From assembly GCF_000237925.1 (NCBI RefSeq), contig NC_031498.1:4014229-4078228 (forward strand): a DNA stretch of 64,000 nt. The letters run 5' to 3'. A program made the position numbers and the translations under genes. Every line of letters starts with the position of its first letter. Position 1 is the first letter of the stretch. Source of the stretch: Schistosoma mansoni. Taxonomy: Eukaryota; Platyhelminthes; Trematoda; Strigeidida; Schistosomatidae. The notes under the pieces were generated by a model, which saw only the letters and a list, made by a program, of their open reading frames with translations, did no database searches and had not been told where the DNA came from. This document shows, piece by piece, positions 33,605-43,899 of the stretch.

Positions 33605-36357
33605 GTAAGTAAAATTATTAATATTTTTCAAAACTTCGTCTGCCAGAATCCAGACATATCTGATATATAATAATCCTTTCCAAAAAATGTAAAAACAGTT
33701 CATTGAAGCTTATTTTACAAAATTTAGAATATATCTATCTTAACATCGTTCAAAATACTTCCTGTTTTAGTTAATAAACTTTTACGATCTTCATCTTAAT
33801 TGTTTTAAACATCCTTGAAATTTCTTAGGACTCAAACTGGATACTGTGCTCGTCACAAATGATAACCCTGTCCTAAAAGCTCGATATTTTTAAAGTTTGA
33901 ATCAAATAAAGAGGTCTATAGTTGTCCATGATCAACAACCTTATTAGGATAGATCTCTTATATATCGGAATGACCAAATGAAGTTAATAATAATAATATG
34001 TTCATTGAAATTGGAAACAGTTATTCATAAATTTTCATTTTCCATAGTTTACCATAAAAGTAACTAACAAACTAACACAGTTAACTTGTTGTGTAGTCCA
34101 TATTAATTATCATTATAATTCCTATGTTCTCATTATTCCTTTATTTTTAACAACTACGTGACCATTTTCTATTCTAAATAATCTTGTTTATTTGGATTAT
34201 ATGGTAATATAAATTATTTATCAGTACATAGTTGTGAAGATTTTTGAGCCTTTATTGTTTATTTATTTTAACACATAAACATTGGTACAAGGGGGCACCA
34301 ACTACATATGCGCCACACAATAACAATAAGGTTGTAAAGAGATAGAGAATGTAAGGTACGTAAAATAAAAAGAACAACAAGCAGAAATTAGTGTGTGAGA
34401 ACGAAATAATAATAATAATAACAATAGGATAAACAGTTCAAGTAGCAAATGAGCTTTTATTGTGATTATGTGCTCATGGGCTGACTTATAACTAGCTTTG
34501 AGAGATGATTCTTGGAGCTCCAGTGAGAAGTGTGATCAGTGGGGTTAATCCATGTTCGGTTTTGAGGCAGTTATCCATTGAAGACAATAAAACATTGTCA
34601 TGCAATATCGTGGATTGATTATAAACAGAAATAACTGTTAGTGTTAAAAATTGAAGGAAATTTGAAATAAATGAAAAATTCTCATTGTTTGTTTCCTAAA
34701 ACAAATATGCCCTTTATATGAAGCCTATGTTTCAGGTTGAAATTTATCTTTTTTCATCTACAAACCCATACTAAATATTATTAAATGTTTAAAGATCCCA
34801 TCTCTTGATGGAAGCAGATCTATTGAGTTTCACCTCTGTAGCTCAGGTGGATGTTTCTGGCGATGCTGTGTTACTTGAACTAGATATTTTGATTGCTGTC
34901 CTGGACAAAAATGTCAGAGCTTACTTAATTTAAAAGTGAGCTTTATAGTTGTTTCACAACTGTTGTATAAGTTTGTTTTGATGGCACTGTTTGTGGATGC
35001 TTGTCTTTTTAGGTTTTATTGTCTTCATTCGTTTTTGTACTTATGCCGATTGCCTTTTTCGGTTAACCTTCAACTCTTTGATTGAATTACCCCTTCCATA
35101 TAGGTTATTAGACTGGTTTTATGTTTATATGCCTCCTCGTCTGCTGAAATTCGTTTTGATATAGTTATTTCCTAATAGAAAATATGAAGATAACAAATTT
35201 TCTGCTTGCATAACTGATGAGACAGATAATACTTTAAAGATTCACGTCAATGATGTATACATCTGTTATTACTATTATTTTCTTGATAAAATATTAAACA
35301 TAAACTTAATCATTTCTATCATACTGATTGTTTTCGATTACTACCAATCAAAAGATCCACCTTACACTGATAGACCACTAAATAGTCACCAATGTAATAC
35401 TTTTCTAGCTGATCAAATTCCATTGATTATATTACAACTTGACCACTAGTTTTAGTGCCCTGACATCACGTGTACCATATTCTTGGGTGATTTACTGGTT
35501 TAATGCAACTAACAAGAAGCCTTGGATCTAAGTTTTTACTAGTTGACACCCATTATCAAACCATATTTAGCCTTATACTTAAACCCTATCTTGGTCGATA
35601 AATTTCGATAAACGGCATAGACTAGACAATATGAGACCGACTTCTACAAAGTAATCAGTTAGTTTGTAAACATTATAATCCTACAGATTAATTGTCTTAT
35701 CGCGACTACCCCAACTTCTAACTTCTCTGACTGTGACATGGAGTAGCATGGGTTTAAATATCATTCGAAGCATCAGTATCTATCCACAAAACTCCAGAAG
35801 AGTATCAAACAGTAAACATTTTGGGTTCAGGACTTTTCATTAGTTGCTTCTAACCAACTAACTTCATGAAAATTTCTTTAATATACACGTAAGCTGAGGT
35901 TTCATGGAATGGAAGACTGTCATACCAAATCAATAAATCTACTTTACAGTGAATTCAGCTCGATTCGCCAGCAAAATTTGTAAATTTGGTCTAATTTACT
36001 CTACTCAGTGTTAATGTAAGAAAATAATGTCCGAAAACAGAAACTAAATAACCCTCTTATATCAGTGCAACTTAAGAATTATTTTTTTAAACATGTGATG
36101 CATGAATTTAGTTATTTGTTCAATTTGTTGATAAAAGAATATTCTCAGTTCTATTTTTCTTCATAGTATTTATATTTGTAAGCCGGTAATTTGACGGACA
36201 TGTGTAAGCGCACAATAAAGCGAATGCTCATGAATATAGTGAAAATAATTGATTCTTAAAAACGTAGAAAATATCTTTTATGCATTATTCAAAACTGTAA
36301 CTTGAAGTAGATTGCAGAAATGATTTTTAACTCCTGTACGTTATTCAACTTATTTAG
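33605..36357. other. C1GALT1 intron 4
   Basis: 2.75 kb, AT-rich. Apart from the SINE-2 piece near 34.5 kb I see no repeat or gene. Confidence 0.6.
34460..34640 (+). repeat. SINE-2 head fragment
   Basis: Matches the 5' part of SINE-2 at 37855-38020 and 52-215: GTGCTCATGG, CTTGGAGCTCCAGTGAGAAG, GAAGACAATAAAA, ATCGTGGATTGATT. It stops before the tRNA-like promoter and ribozyme. Confidence 0.65.
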
Positions 36358-36530
36358 GTATATGTGGACAAGCCGTTGGTGTTCGCCTATATGATACATT
36401 TGATATACTTGGTCGTTATCGATTCTTGTGGGCGTCGCTTGATATGTTGTATAATTTTACATCTTACCGAGTTTTGAAATGGCGTCCTGTTAAACTACAA
36501 CCGAACACCTTATATGCAGCACCACATCAA
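36358..36530 (+). CDS. C1GALT1: C1GALT1 exon 5: C-terminal domain
   Basis: Acceptor TATTTAG ends at 36357, donor GTAATT at 36531; enters phase 1, leaves phase 0. It encodes ICGQAVGVRLYDTFDILGRY then NTLYAAPHQ. It corresponds to the human segment from RCMEIMNVEAGDSRD to the Tyr/Pro-rich stretch before CCSD. The Cys after the ED motif is kept; the rest is only loosely conserved. An open frame runs 39 codons past the donor, but the conserved continuation is in exon 6. Confidence 0.88.
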
Positions 36531-37744
36531 GTAATTTTAGACATCCGATTTATTTATATATTTACTGTTTTGTTTATATTTCTAAGTCGAACTGTTAGGT
36601 GTTTTTACCCACCAAGAGAATTGAAAAGTCAAGACACGAGTAATTGAATAAACATTTCATGGGTTACCGAATAAGGTTGCATACAGTAATGGTTTGTACT
36701 TATGTGCACTGGTCCGTAGACTAAATTTTACTTGTCCACCATTCATGTTTCGATAAATATTACAAACTGTATTATTTAGTATAGTAGAAATAGTTCTAAG
36801 TTACATTATATATATATGCAGTTAACAAGTAAAACAGTTATACACACTCGAATTTTAAGCATTTAAGCACATCGTGTGAACAACTCAGCTTTATATACTG
36901 CAATTTTAATGATCTCATAACCACCAACAATTGGTTACAAGGTGAATCCCTTAAGTTTCAAGAAGAATCGTCGATTACTAGAGCTCAACTGTCCCGAGTA
37001 AGCGACGGTCATCTGTCAGTGATAGAAGGTTGTCTTTCTCTAACACAAATTGACTGAATTAATAAATATGGACTATCGAGTTCTTACTCAGTGGTTTAAT
37101 TATAGAACGCTTGACTTGTGACCTGAAATCTTTAGGTCAAGCTCTGAGTGGAGAAGTTCAAGTTCCCTAGTCGAAGCAGGAGAATGGAAAATGTAAAGAA
37201 TTTTCAACAGTCGTTTGTCAGATTGGGAACATTACAATGTACCTAATACACAGCGATATGGTAATGTGGATGTTCAAAAACATGCTATGTTTACATGTAC
37301 ATCAACCAGTGGTCTACAGTTCTATCAAAATATAAATATTTCTTTCTACCATGGTAACGTCAGTTGAGTACTTATCCTTTTAAAAAATATCTACCTTCCT
37401 AGAGTTAAGCTATGATCATTTTCCTAACTTCAAAACATCTAGTCTCGTCAACTATATCGTAACATCTGACTTTGAAAATATAAATTCATCTGTTAACTTT
37501 AAGATCTAATAGTACACTAAAGACGAATGAATTCATCTGGTTCAAACAAATAATGACTTATTGTACTGGTTATTTATGGAATAGTGTCTTACTGGTTAAA
37601 TTTATTCACTTTAATTTACTTTATTGTAGATTCTTGACATTTATTTTAGACTGTATAACTAGATAAAATCAGGATTAGTTTCATATATTACCACTCATTC
37701 AATTGAGTCCTGTTCAAGCAGTCATTAAATTGAATAATTATTTT

Positions 37745-38240
37745 GTGGAATAAGTGCTTCCAGGTTTTTCATGGTGGTCTAGCTTCAATTGACTCATGAT
37801 CTCAACTATATACAATTACTAAAATCTCCACAAAACCCCCTTCTGATAATGATCATAAGCTCACTGGTGACTGGCTCCATGAGGTGTTTCTTGGAGTTCT
37901 AGTGAGAAGCAGTAACCAGTGGAGTTCAACCAGGTCTGTTAGGAGATATCAACTCACTGAAGACAATGGTGAATGGTTGCTCAATTTGATGGATCGATTG
38001 AAGTTAGACATTAAAACTGTTGGATGCCGGCCGGCTCAGTGGTCTAGAGGTTAAACACTCATGCTCGAGACTGATAGGTCCTGGGTTCGAATCTCCTGAG
38101 GCGGGATCGTGAATGTGCACAATAGGATGAAACGGCCGTCCAGTGCTTCAAGGTTTTCCATGGTGGTCTAGCTTCAATTGACTCATTATCTCAACTATAT
38201 AAAATTACTAAAATACTCACGAACCCCCCTCCTGATAAAT
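37745..38240 (+). mobile_element. SINE-2 tandem copies with tRNA-like promoter
   Basis: The tail of one SINE-2 copy (37755-37850) is followed directly by a full copy (about 37855-38235). The full copy has a perfect box A, TGGTCTAGAGG (38040-38050), and box B, GGTTCGAATCT (38084-38094). A ribozyme region follows: ATAGGATGAAACGGCCGTC then CAGTGCTTC, but the CTGAGGA half has been lost, so this copy cannot cleave. It ends ATGGTGGTCTAGC then an A/C-rich tail. The unit is about 375-380 bases, with promoter and ribozyme in the 3' half. It lies in C1GALT1 intron 5. Confidence 0.75.
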
Positions 38241-38416
38241 TTAAGTATTTAGGAAAACTTTCTATTTAATGATGTACTATGTTAATTTACACTATTTTTC
38301 TTAACAATTTACGATTTATTTTTAACCGTTTTTTTTCTTTTTTTTTTCATCATTTGACAATAATGATAATATTACTAATGACATAATTAATAATTTTGGT
38401 ACTGATAATCATAAAG

Positions 38417-38563
38417 TCATTACTTAGTGATGTTGCAATTAGTTTTCATTATATTACACCAGATGTGTTGTACATGTTAGAATATTTCTTATATCATTTA
38501 CGTCCAATTGGATTAGTGAATAATTTTATACAATTACCTAAAGAAATTTGTAATGAACAATGA
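38417..38563 (+). CDS. C1GALT1: C1GALT1 exon 6: C terminus and stop
   Basis: Phase 0 entry at acceptor AATCATAAAG (38416), stop TGA at 38561-38563. It encodes SLLSDVAISFHYITPDMLYM then LEYFLYHLRPIGLVNNF, matching the human C-terminal CCSDLAVSFHYV ... YELEYLVYHLRPYGY. The pyrimidine tract before the acceptor is weak; I chose this AG because it restores the SD-x-A-x-SFHY block in phase with exon 5. The family's Cys-Cys before SD is Leu-Leu here. With six exons the protein is about 426 residues against 363 in human, the excess being in the stem. Confidence 0.9.
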   Translation, partial: SLLSDVAISFHYITPDVLYMLEYFLYHLRPIGLVNNFIQLPKEICNEQ

Positions 38564-39061
38564 AATGGTAATTATGACAATGATAAAGATGATCACTTAC
38601 CCTATTCGTACTCCTTTTTTTTTATGTTGACAACTATATTTATTTGTCATTTTTTTAAATAGATTTTTATCTTACAATAACTAGTAATATTTGAATAATG
38701 CAATCATTTCATTATATAATTAATTGTTAACAATGATAACTTTTCATTGTGTAGTATACATAAATTATATACTTGTCATTTTTGTCTAAAATAGTACAAA
38801 TTACTTTTGTAGAAATTTCATTCAGTTTTATCATTTCTATAATGAAAGATTACTGTTTAGGACAAATATTCATCCTGTAGGGTATATTTATTGAATTTAA
38901 GGTGTTGGTTCAAAAAAAGGTACTATGATAAATTCCTTATGACAATGTATACAAAATGTTTGTAAAGACAATCATACTTGCTATTTTTGATGTATATATA
39001 GACTGTGCTGCATTGTAAAATCAACAAGTGACGAGTCAGATTTTTGTTCAAAATTTATTGA

Positions 39062-39067
39062 AATAAA
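39062..39067 (+). promoter_or_regulatory. Possible C1GALT1 polyadenylation signal
   Basis: AATAAA about 500 bases after the stop codon. It would give a 3' UTR of ordinary size; other A-rich hexamers are nearby, so the choice is tentative. Confidence 0.3.
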
Positions 39068-39195
39068 CTAGACTTGAAAAAAGGGTGTTGATCTTAAGTG
39101 ATTAAGATATATCACGGAATATTCATGAATGACTGTTGGAAAAAACCATTGTTTGTTATGATATGGTGCATAGTAAGTTGGTTAATTTAAATTAA

Positions 39196-39460
39196 TAATC
39201 ATTCTGAGGATAATTAAGATCATGAACAAATCAGTGTTTGACAACTATCGGAAACCTGAAAACACCAGAAGTTAAGCACTCTCGTACTAGATCGAAGGTC
39301 TTGAGTTTGAGTCCTTTGTGAGGAATCGTGGATGCTCTTTTCTGAGGAGTCACGTACTGAGACAAAACTCCATCCAACACTTCCAGGTTTTTAGTGGTTG
39401 TCTAACATTAATTGGTTGATGACCTCAATCAAAATTCAACAATCTCCACAACTCTATACT
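39196..39460 (+). repeat. SINE-2 copy with inverted tail
   Basis: Bases 39215-39265 are the SINE-2 tail reversed (ATGAACAAATCAGTGTTTGACAAC). Bases 39265-39460 are a forward copy with a damaged promoter (GAGTTTGAGTCC), a ribozyme core CTGAGGAGTCACGTACTGAGAC, AAAA in place of GAAA, and the tail TAGTGGTTGTCTAACATTAA. Same inverted-plus-forward layout as at 1-385. Confidence 0.65.
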
Positions 39461-39999
39461 GATAATCTGAGGATAGCTAGTGAAAATTAATGACTGCTGT
39501 TTTTATGATATTCAAGAAATTTGTGATGTATATAAAAACCTCTTCATTGATAATTTACCACGAACAATTCTAAAGTAACCGTATGGTGCGATAAAATAAA
39601 ACACTTTTTTGAGTAATAATTAGTAGTACGTTATAAGTATTGTAATCAAGTACATGAACCGATCTCTATTGTTGAATTTCCATTGACTAGTTGACACAAA
39701 ATTTTCCGATTTTGTAAAACTAACGCACAAAAATATACGTTTCAATATACAGGTGAGAAGAACTGGAAGAGAGATGAAGATTTATTTCACATCAAAAGAT
39801 AAACTGATCTCTGTTTCTCTCAGTACAATCATATTTATAAAGATTTATTTTATACTGATTAAAATTCGAACTCCCAAAATCATCACTATTTATTGAGTAA
39901 TCTGTTATATCCAAAAGATTTAATAACTGTCATTCCAATTCAAATGTCAGTGTCGTCAATAGTGAAAACTGACTAGTTAGACGTTTAAACTATTGAATG

Positions 40000-40170
40000 C
40001 TAAATCAATGGTCTAGGGGTTAAGCAATTTATGTGATACTTAAAACTCCAGGATTTGATTTCCCGATGGGTTTGTGAACATCCACTTCAAAAGAGTACCT
40101 CAATAGGACAAAATAGCTGTCCAGTGCTTTCTGGTTTTTTAATAGTTGTCTAAGACAAATTCGTGATAAA
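40000..40170 (+). repeat. Decayed SINE-2 copy
   Basis: Contains ATGGTCTAGGGGTTAAGC (box A region), AGGATTTGATTTCC (box B remnant), AATAGGACAAAATAGCTGTCC and AGTGCTTTCTGG, in SINE-2 order. Box B and the ribozyme core are mutated. Confidence 0.6.
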
Positions 40171-40179
40171 AAGGAAAAA

Positions 40180-41370
40180 TAAGTAGTCTTCCTCTACAAA
40201 ACTTTATCAGTAATATTTTTTTGTAAATTTTTACATTCTAAACCATCCCAATTTTAACATTGTTTACATAATATGAATAAGGTAAACTCAAAATTCTATG
40301 AAGTAAACATTGTAGATGTTTTTCTCTGTAGTGTAATACTATTTCCAATTAATTTTTAAATATAAAACAAATAGTAAATAAACAACTTATAAACGACCTC
40401 TTTTTTTATAGACAATAACGTAGTTTTCGTGACCTTAGGAAATAAGAAGACATAATATCTAATAATAATAATAATAGTAATAGTAACAATAATAATAATT
40501 TTAAAAAAAGTATTTACATAATCACCATGGGTTCGCTACTTAACTCACTATAGTTAAAACAAACATTGTGGCGGAATTAATAAGAGATATATGTTGTACG
40601 TATTTGTTAAAACTTATTTTGATCATGTTTCAAGAAACCAACTTCTTTTGGTATTAGCCTTTGTCAATACTCGTAATAATGATTGACCAATTTAAAAATG
40701 ATTTGTACTGTAGTGAACAGAACACGACTGGAGACAAATTACAGACCATCTTACTAAATTCTGATAACCATACAATGAATAGTTAATTTGCAAATTAACA
40801 ACCAATTGTTTCAATCTTCACTGTTCCTTCTGTAAATATCAGTTCATCTTCTCTAATTTCATTGTTCATGCATTTTCGTACCGATTGCGCTTCATTTCAG
40901 TTCTTTCCTTATCCATCTTCTGACAAAATACATTCTATGTCTGACTATCTCCATATACTACTTATATAGATATAAGTAGACCACACTACAGTACAACATC
41001 ATGAGTTTAAACAACATTTCACTATTTTAAATTAATGAGAGAATAATTCTGATAATTAACTTGTATAATTTTTTTTTATAACTGTGACAGTTTTTTATAA
41101 GTAATAGTAACAAACACTTGTTCATAAGGATATGACTAACTGTTCTATTTTTTTATTTGTTAAATAATTGAAATGTTGGCATATTCGAATCACTTGACCA
41201 TTCTTTTAATCTTAAGTTCTAAAGACCGTTACTTCACTAAGGGATGTTATCAGCTAAGTGGAGGAGTTTAATTACAAACGTACTAGTGCGCGCTCATACG
41301 CTTGTACAGAACCGTACCTGGTATCTTTAGAGTACACTGCTAACTGAGATACTATCTGAACTATTTCATT
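40180..41370. other. Intergenic, nothing recognised
   Basis: AT-rich with an (AAT)n-type run near 40460-40500. No gene seen. Confidence 0.5.
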
Positions 41371-41379
41371 ATATAAATA

Positions 41380-42450
41380 AATTATTATATTTGTAATATC
41401 CCAGTGAGTAAAAAATTAGATTTAGTTTTGTCAAAAATATGTAGGGGGGTCATAATTCAGTATAATTAATCGGTTGAAACTGAATTCAGTGTCAAACTTA
41501 GTTGTTGATTGAAATTGAAATAAAAGCTTTAACAGTAACTTCCTGATAGTATATTAAGCGGTAATTTCAATGAGTGAATTAGTTCTGTTCACTAAATATC
41601 GTGTTTGATAGTTAGTTATTAGCAGTTGTCGGTGAACATTTTCAAACCGGATTCTGTGAAGTCCAGTCTATTTTAGTTAGAACAAGATAGAAGTAAATGT
41701 GATCAAATAATTATCAGTGTTCAACGTCATTCTTAGAGGATAGATTATTGTTTCTTTCATAATTAATACGTACTGTCTATTTTGCTCCTAAAAATTGCAT
41801 AATCTAGAAATACATGCTTTTGGAATAAGTAAGTTGTGTATTTATATATGTTTATACAAATTTAGAAGTTTTTACTGAGTATAATACAAACAGTCAGATG
41901 TTCTGGCTATGTATTCATTCTTTTGTTGATGATGCCAGAAGGTTTGACAATTAGAAACTCATTTTATGGGATAGAAATGTTCAGAGAATTGTTATGTAAC
42001 CATATCATGTCATTGAAGGAAGTATATAATCACAGATAAAATAAATAATATGCATAAGTTTTGNNNNNNNNNNNNNNNNNNNNNNNNNNNNNNNNNNNNN
42101 NNNNNNNNNNNNNNNNNNNNNNNNNNNNNNNNNNNNNNNNNNNNNNNNNNNNNNNNNNNNNNNNNNNNNNNNNNNNNNNNNNNNNNNNNNNNNNNNNNNN
42201 NNNNNNNNNNNNNNNNNNNNNNNNNNNNNNNNNNNNNNNNNNNNNNNNNNNNNNNNNNNNNNNAAATAATACAAAGGAACAATACAATAATAATATTGAT
42301 AATATTCTTGTACTGTTCCTTTGTACTATTTAAACTTGGATCAATTTTGATTTAGTTATTTATCCTCTAAAGAAGTGGCTTACACTGAGTCACGAAACAT
42401 CAGAAAATCTAATTTTTATACTCACTGGGATATTATAAATACATTAATTT
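41380..42450. repeat. Inverted repeat pair around gap 3, Penelope-associated
   Basis: Bases about 41385-41430 (TTTGTAATATCCCAGTGAGT then AAAAATTAGATT) return as the reverse complement at about 42398-42440. The right arm continues inward into the decayed hammerhead-like motif at 42368-42410 (CTAAAGAAGTGGCTTACAC). The 200-N gap (42064-42263) lies between the arms, so this is probably an element or inverted pair that could not be assembled through. Confidence 0.6.
42267..42329. repeat. Perfect-looking short palindrome beside gap 3
   Basis: AATACAAAGGAACAATACAA on the left is mirrored by TTGTACTGTTCCTTTGTACT on the right, with the centre near AATATTGATAATATT. It forms a hairpin of about 28 bp with two or three mismatches, starting four bases after the Ns. 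Confidence 0.85.
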
Positions 42451-42599
42451 ATTTATAACAATTTACCCAATGCTAAATAAATTCGAAATTATCAAGTCAA
42501 ACCTTGGTAATGATACTTATAATTCATTATAGTTCAATAGTGAATAATTCCAGATAGCTTCAAAGTGTAGTGATTTCAATAACAATAGTTTACATTACG

Positions 42600-42720
42600 A
42601 AATAGTCTTAATTAAACCATAACTGGAAACCGAGAAGTACTGGACAACTATTTCAGCTTTAAATGGGGATCAGCAGTGAGCATCTATATATCCTGACAAA
42701 CGAGATCGAATCTAGGACTT
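42600..42720 (-). repeat. SINE-2 fragment, minus strand
   Basis: The minus strand reads GATGCTCACTGCTGATCCCC then GCTGAAATAGTTGTCCAGTA and CTTCTCGGTTTCCAG, the ribozyme-to-tail part of SINE-2 with a decayed core. Confidence 0.55.
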
Positions 42721-43214
42721 TCAGATATAAAATTCAAAATGTTGATAATCTCGATGAAACTCCTATGCGAACAATCTCAAATAATCAATATCGTTTTGTT
42801 ACTTTTTGTACTATATTACAAAATGATAGGTTTTCGTTTTATCGACCATATAAAACGTTAGATTTATAGATGTTTAAGAAAGCATTTCATACAATTCGGA
42901 AACGAACTATCGAATAAGTAAACTTTCATCAACGACAGCCAAAAAATAGCTTGATATATATATGACCATCATCGTAACTAAATACGTATCACACGAACTA
43001 TATGTTAATTAGAATACGTTGTCACTGAATTCCAAAAATCTTGAAGAGATCATCGTGCTAAACACAAACTGAGTTTGAAAATCTTCTGCTGAATAAGTTC
43101 GGGCGTGCAGAATTGCAGATATCAGAATATTCACACTCCAACTTATACAATCACATTTAAATCATGACCGTATCTGCAGAATACAAATACTGACCAATTA
43201 AGCATTTTTTTTAG

Positions 43215-43815
43215 TTGAAAAATTTACTGATACTCTCTGGTGTGTCATCTTCCACATACTGTGCAAACCTTCAACCACTTAATATCAAAACTTTTAGTGT
43301 ATTCAGCAGTAATATATCAAATAATATTCAGTTATGGTTTTTTCATCAGAAAATGACACCAACTAGACAACAACTTATTATGAAAGAATACTCGAGAGAC
43401 ACTTATTTGAAAACTATATTTATTATCTAATAAACATAAACAATTTTTGTCGAGCAATTACAACATCGATAATTCAATGTGTGCATATTGCCCAAACAAA
43501 CAGGTAGGCTGTATTTTCTCAAAAATGGAGTTAATCACAACATTCTCTTCAACACGTGGTAATGTCAAACAGCAACCTAAAGGTTCATCTCCCCTCAAGC
43601 TGTTACTACATAAGAACCCAAATTCTTCAGATTTGGATGTTATTAAAGTAGAATCTGTCAGCGAAATAACTGAATTTATGATCTCTAGACATACTATCAT
43701 TTTCTATAACATTCCAGATCAGATATCACCGAAACTATTTAAGTATTTGATATTGAAAGCAATCAATCGTCTGTATATCTCCTGTTATTTTGTTCATCTG
43801 AATAAAATACGCTGA
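43215..43815 (+). other. Two adjacent unidentified open frames
   Basis: Open frames at 43215-43430 and 43447-43815 (122 codons) follow one another. The second contains CAYCPNKQVGCIF and, further on, HTIIFYNIPDQISPKLFK. The latter is faintly like the 'VVFYNIPE' block of LINE ORF1 proteins. No splice sites were found that would make a host gene. It is most likely a decayed ORF1 of an unidentified LINE; function unknown. Confidence 0.25.
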
Positions 43816-43899
43816 AAGTACTTTTATCCCATTCTATTTCAATTTGATTCTCAATTAGTACCCGAGTAAAAAATGTTTGTACGATTAATTGTTGCTTCC

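Noticed and set aside
42005-42355. Open frames around 42.0-42.35 kb
   Set aside because: Artefacts of the third N gap.
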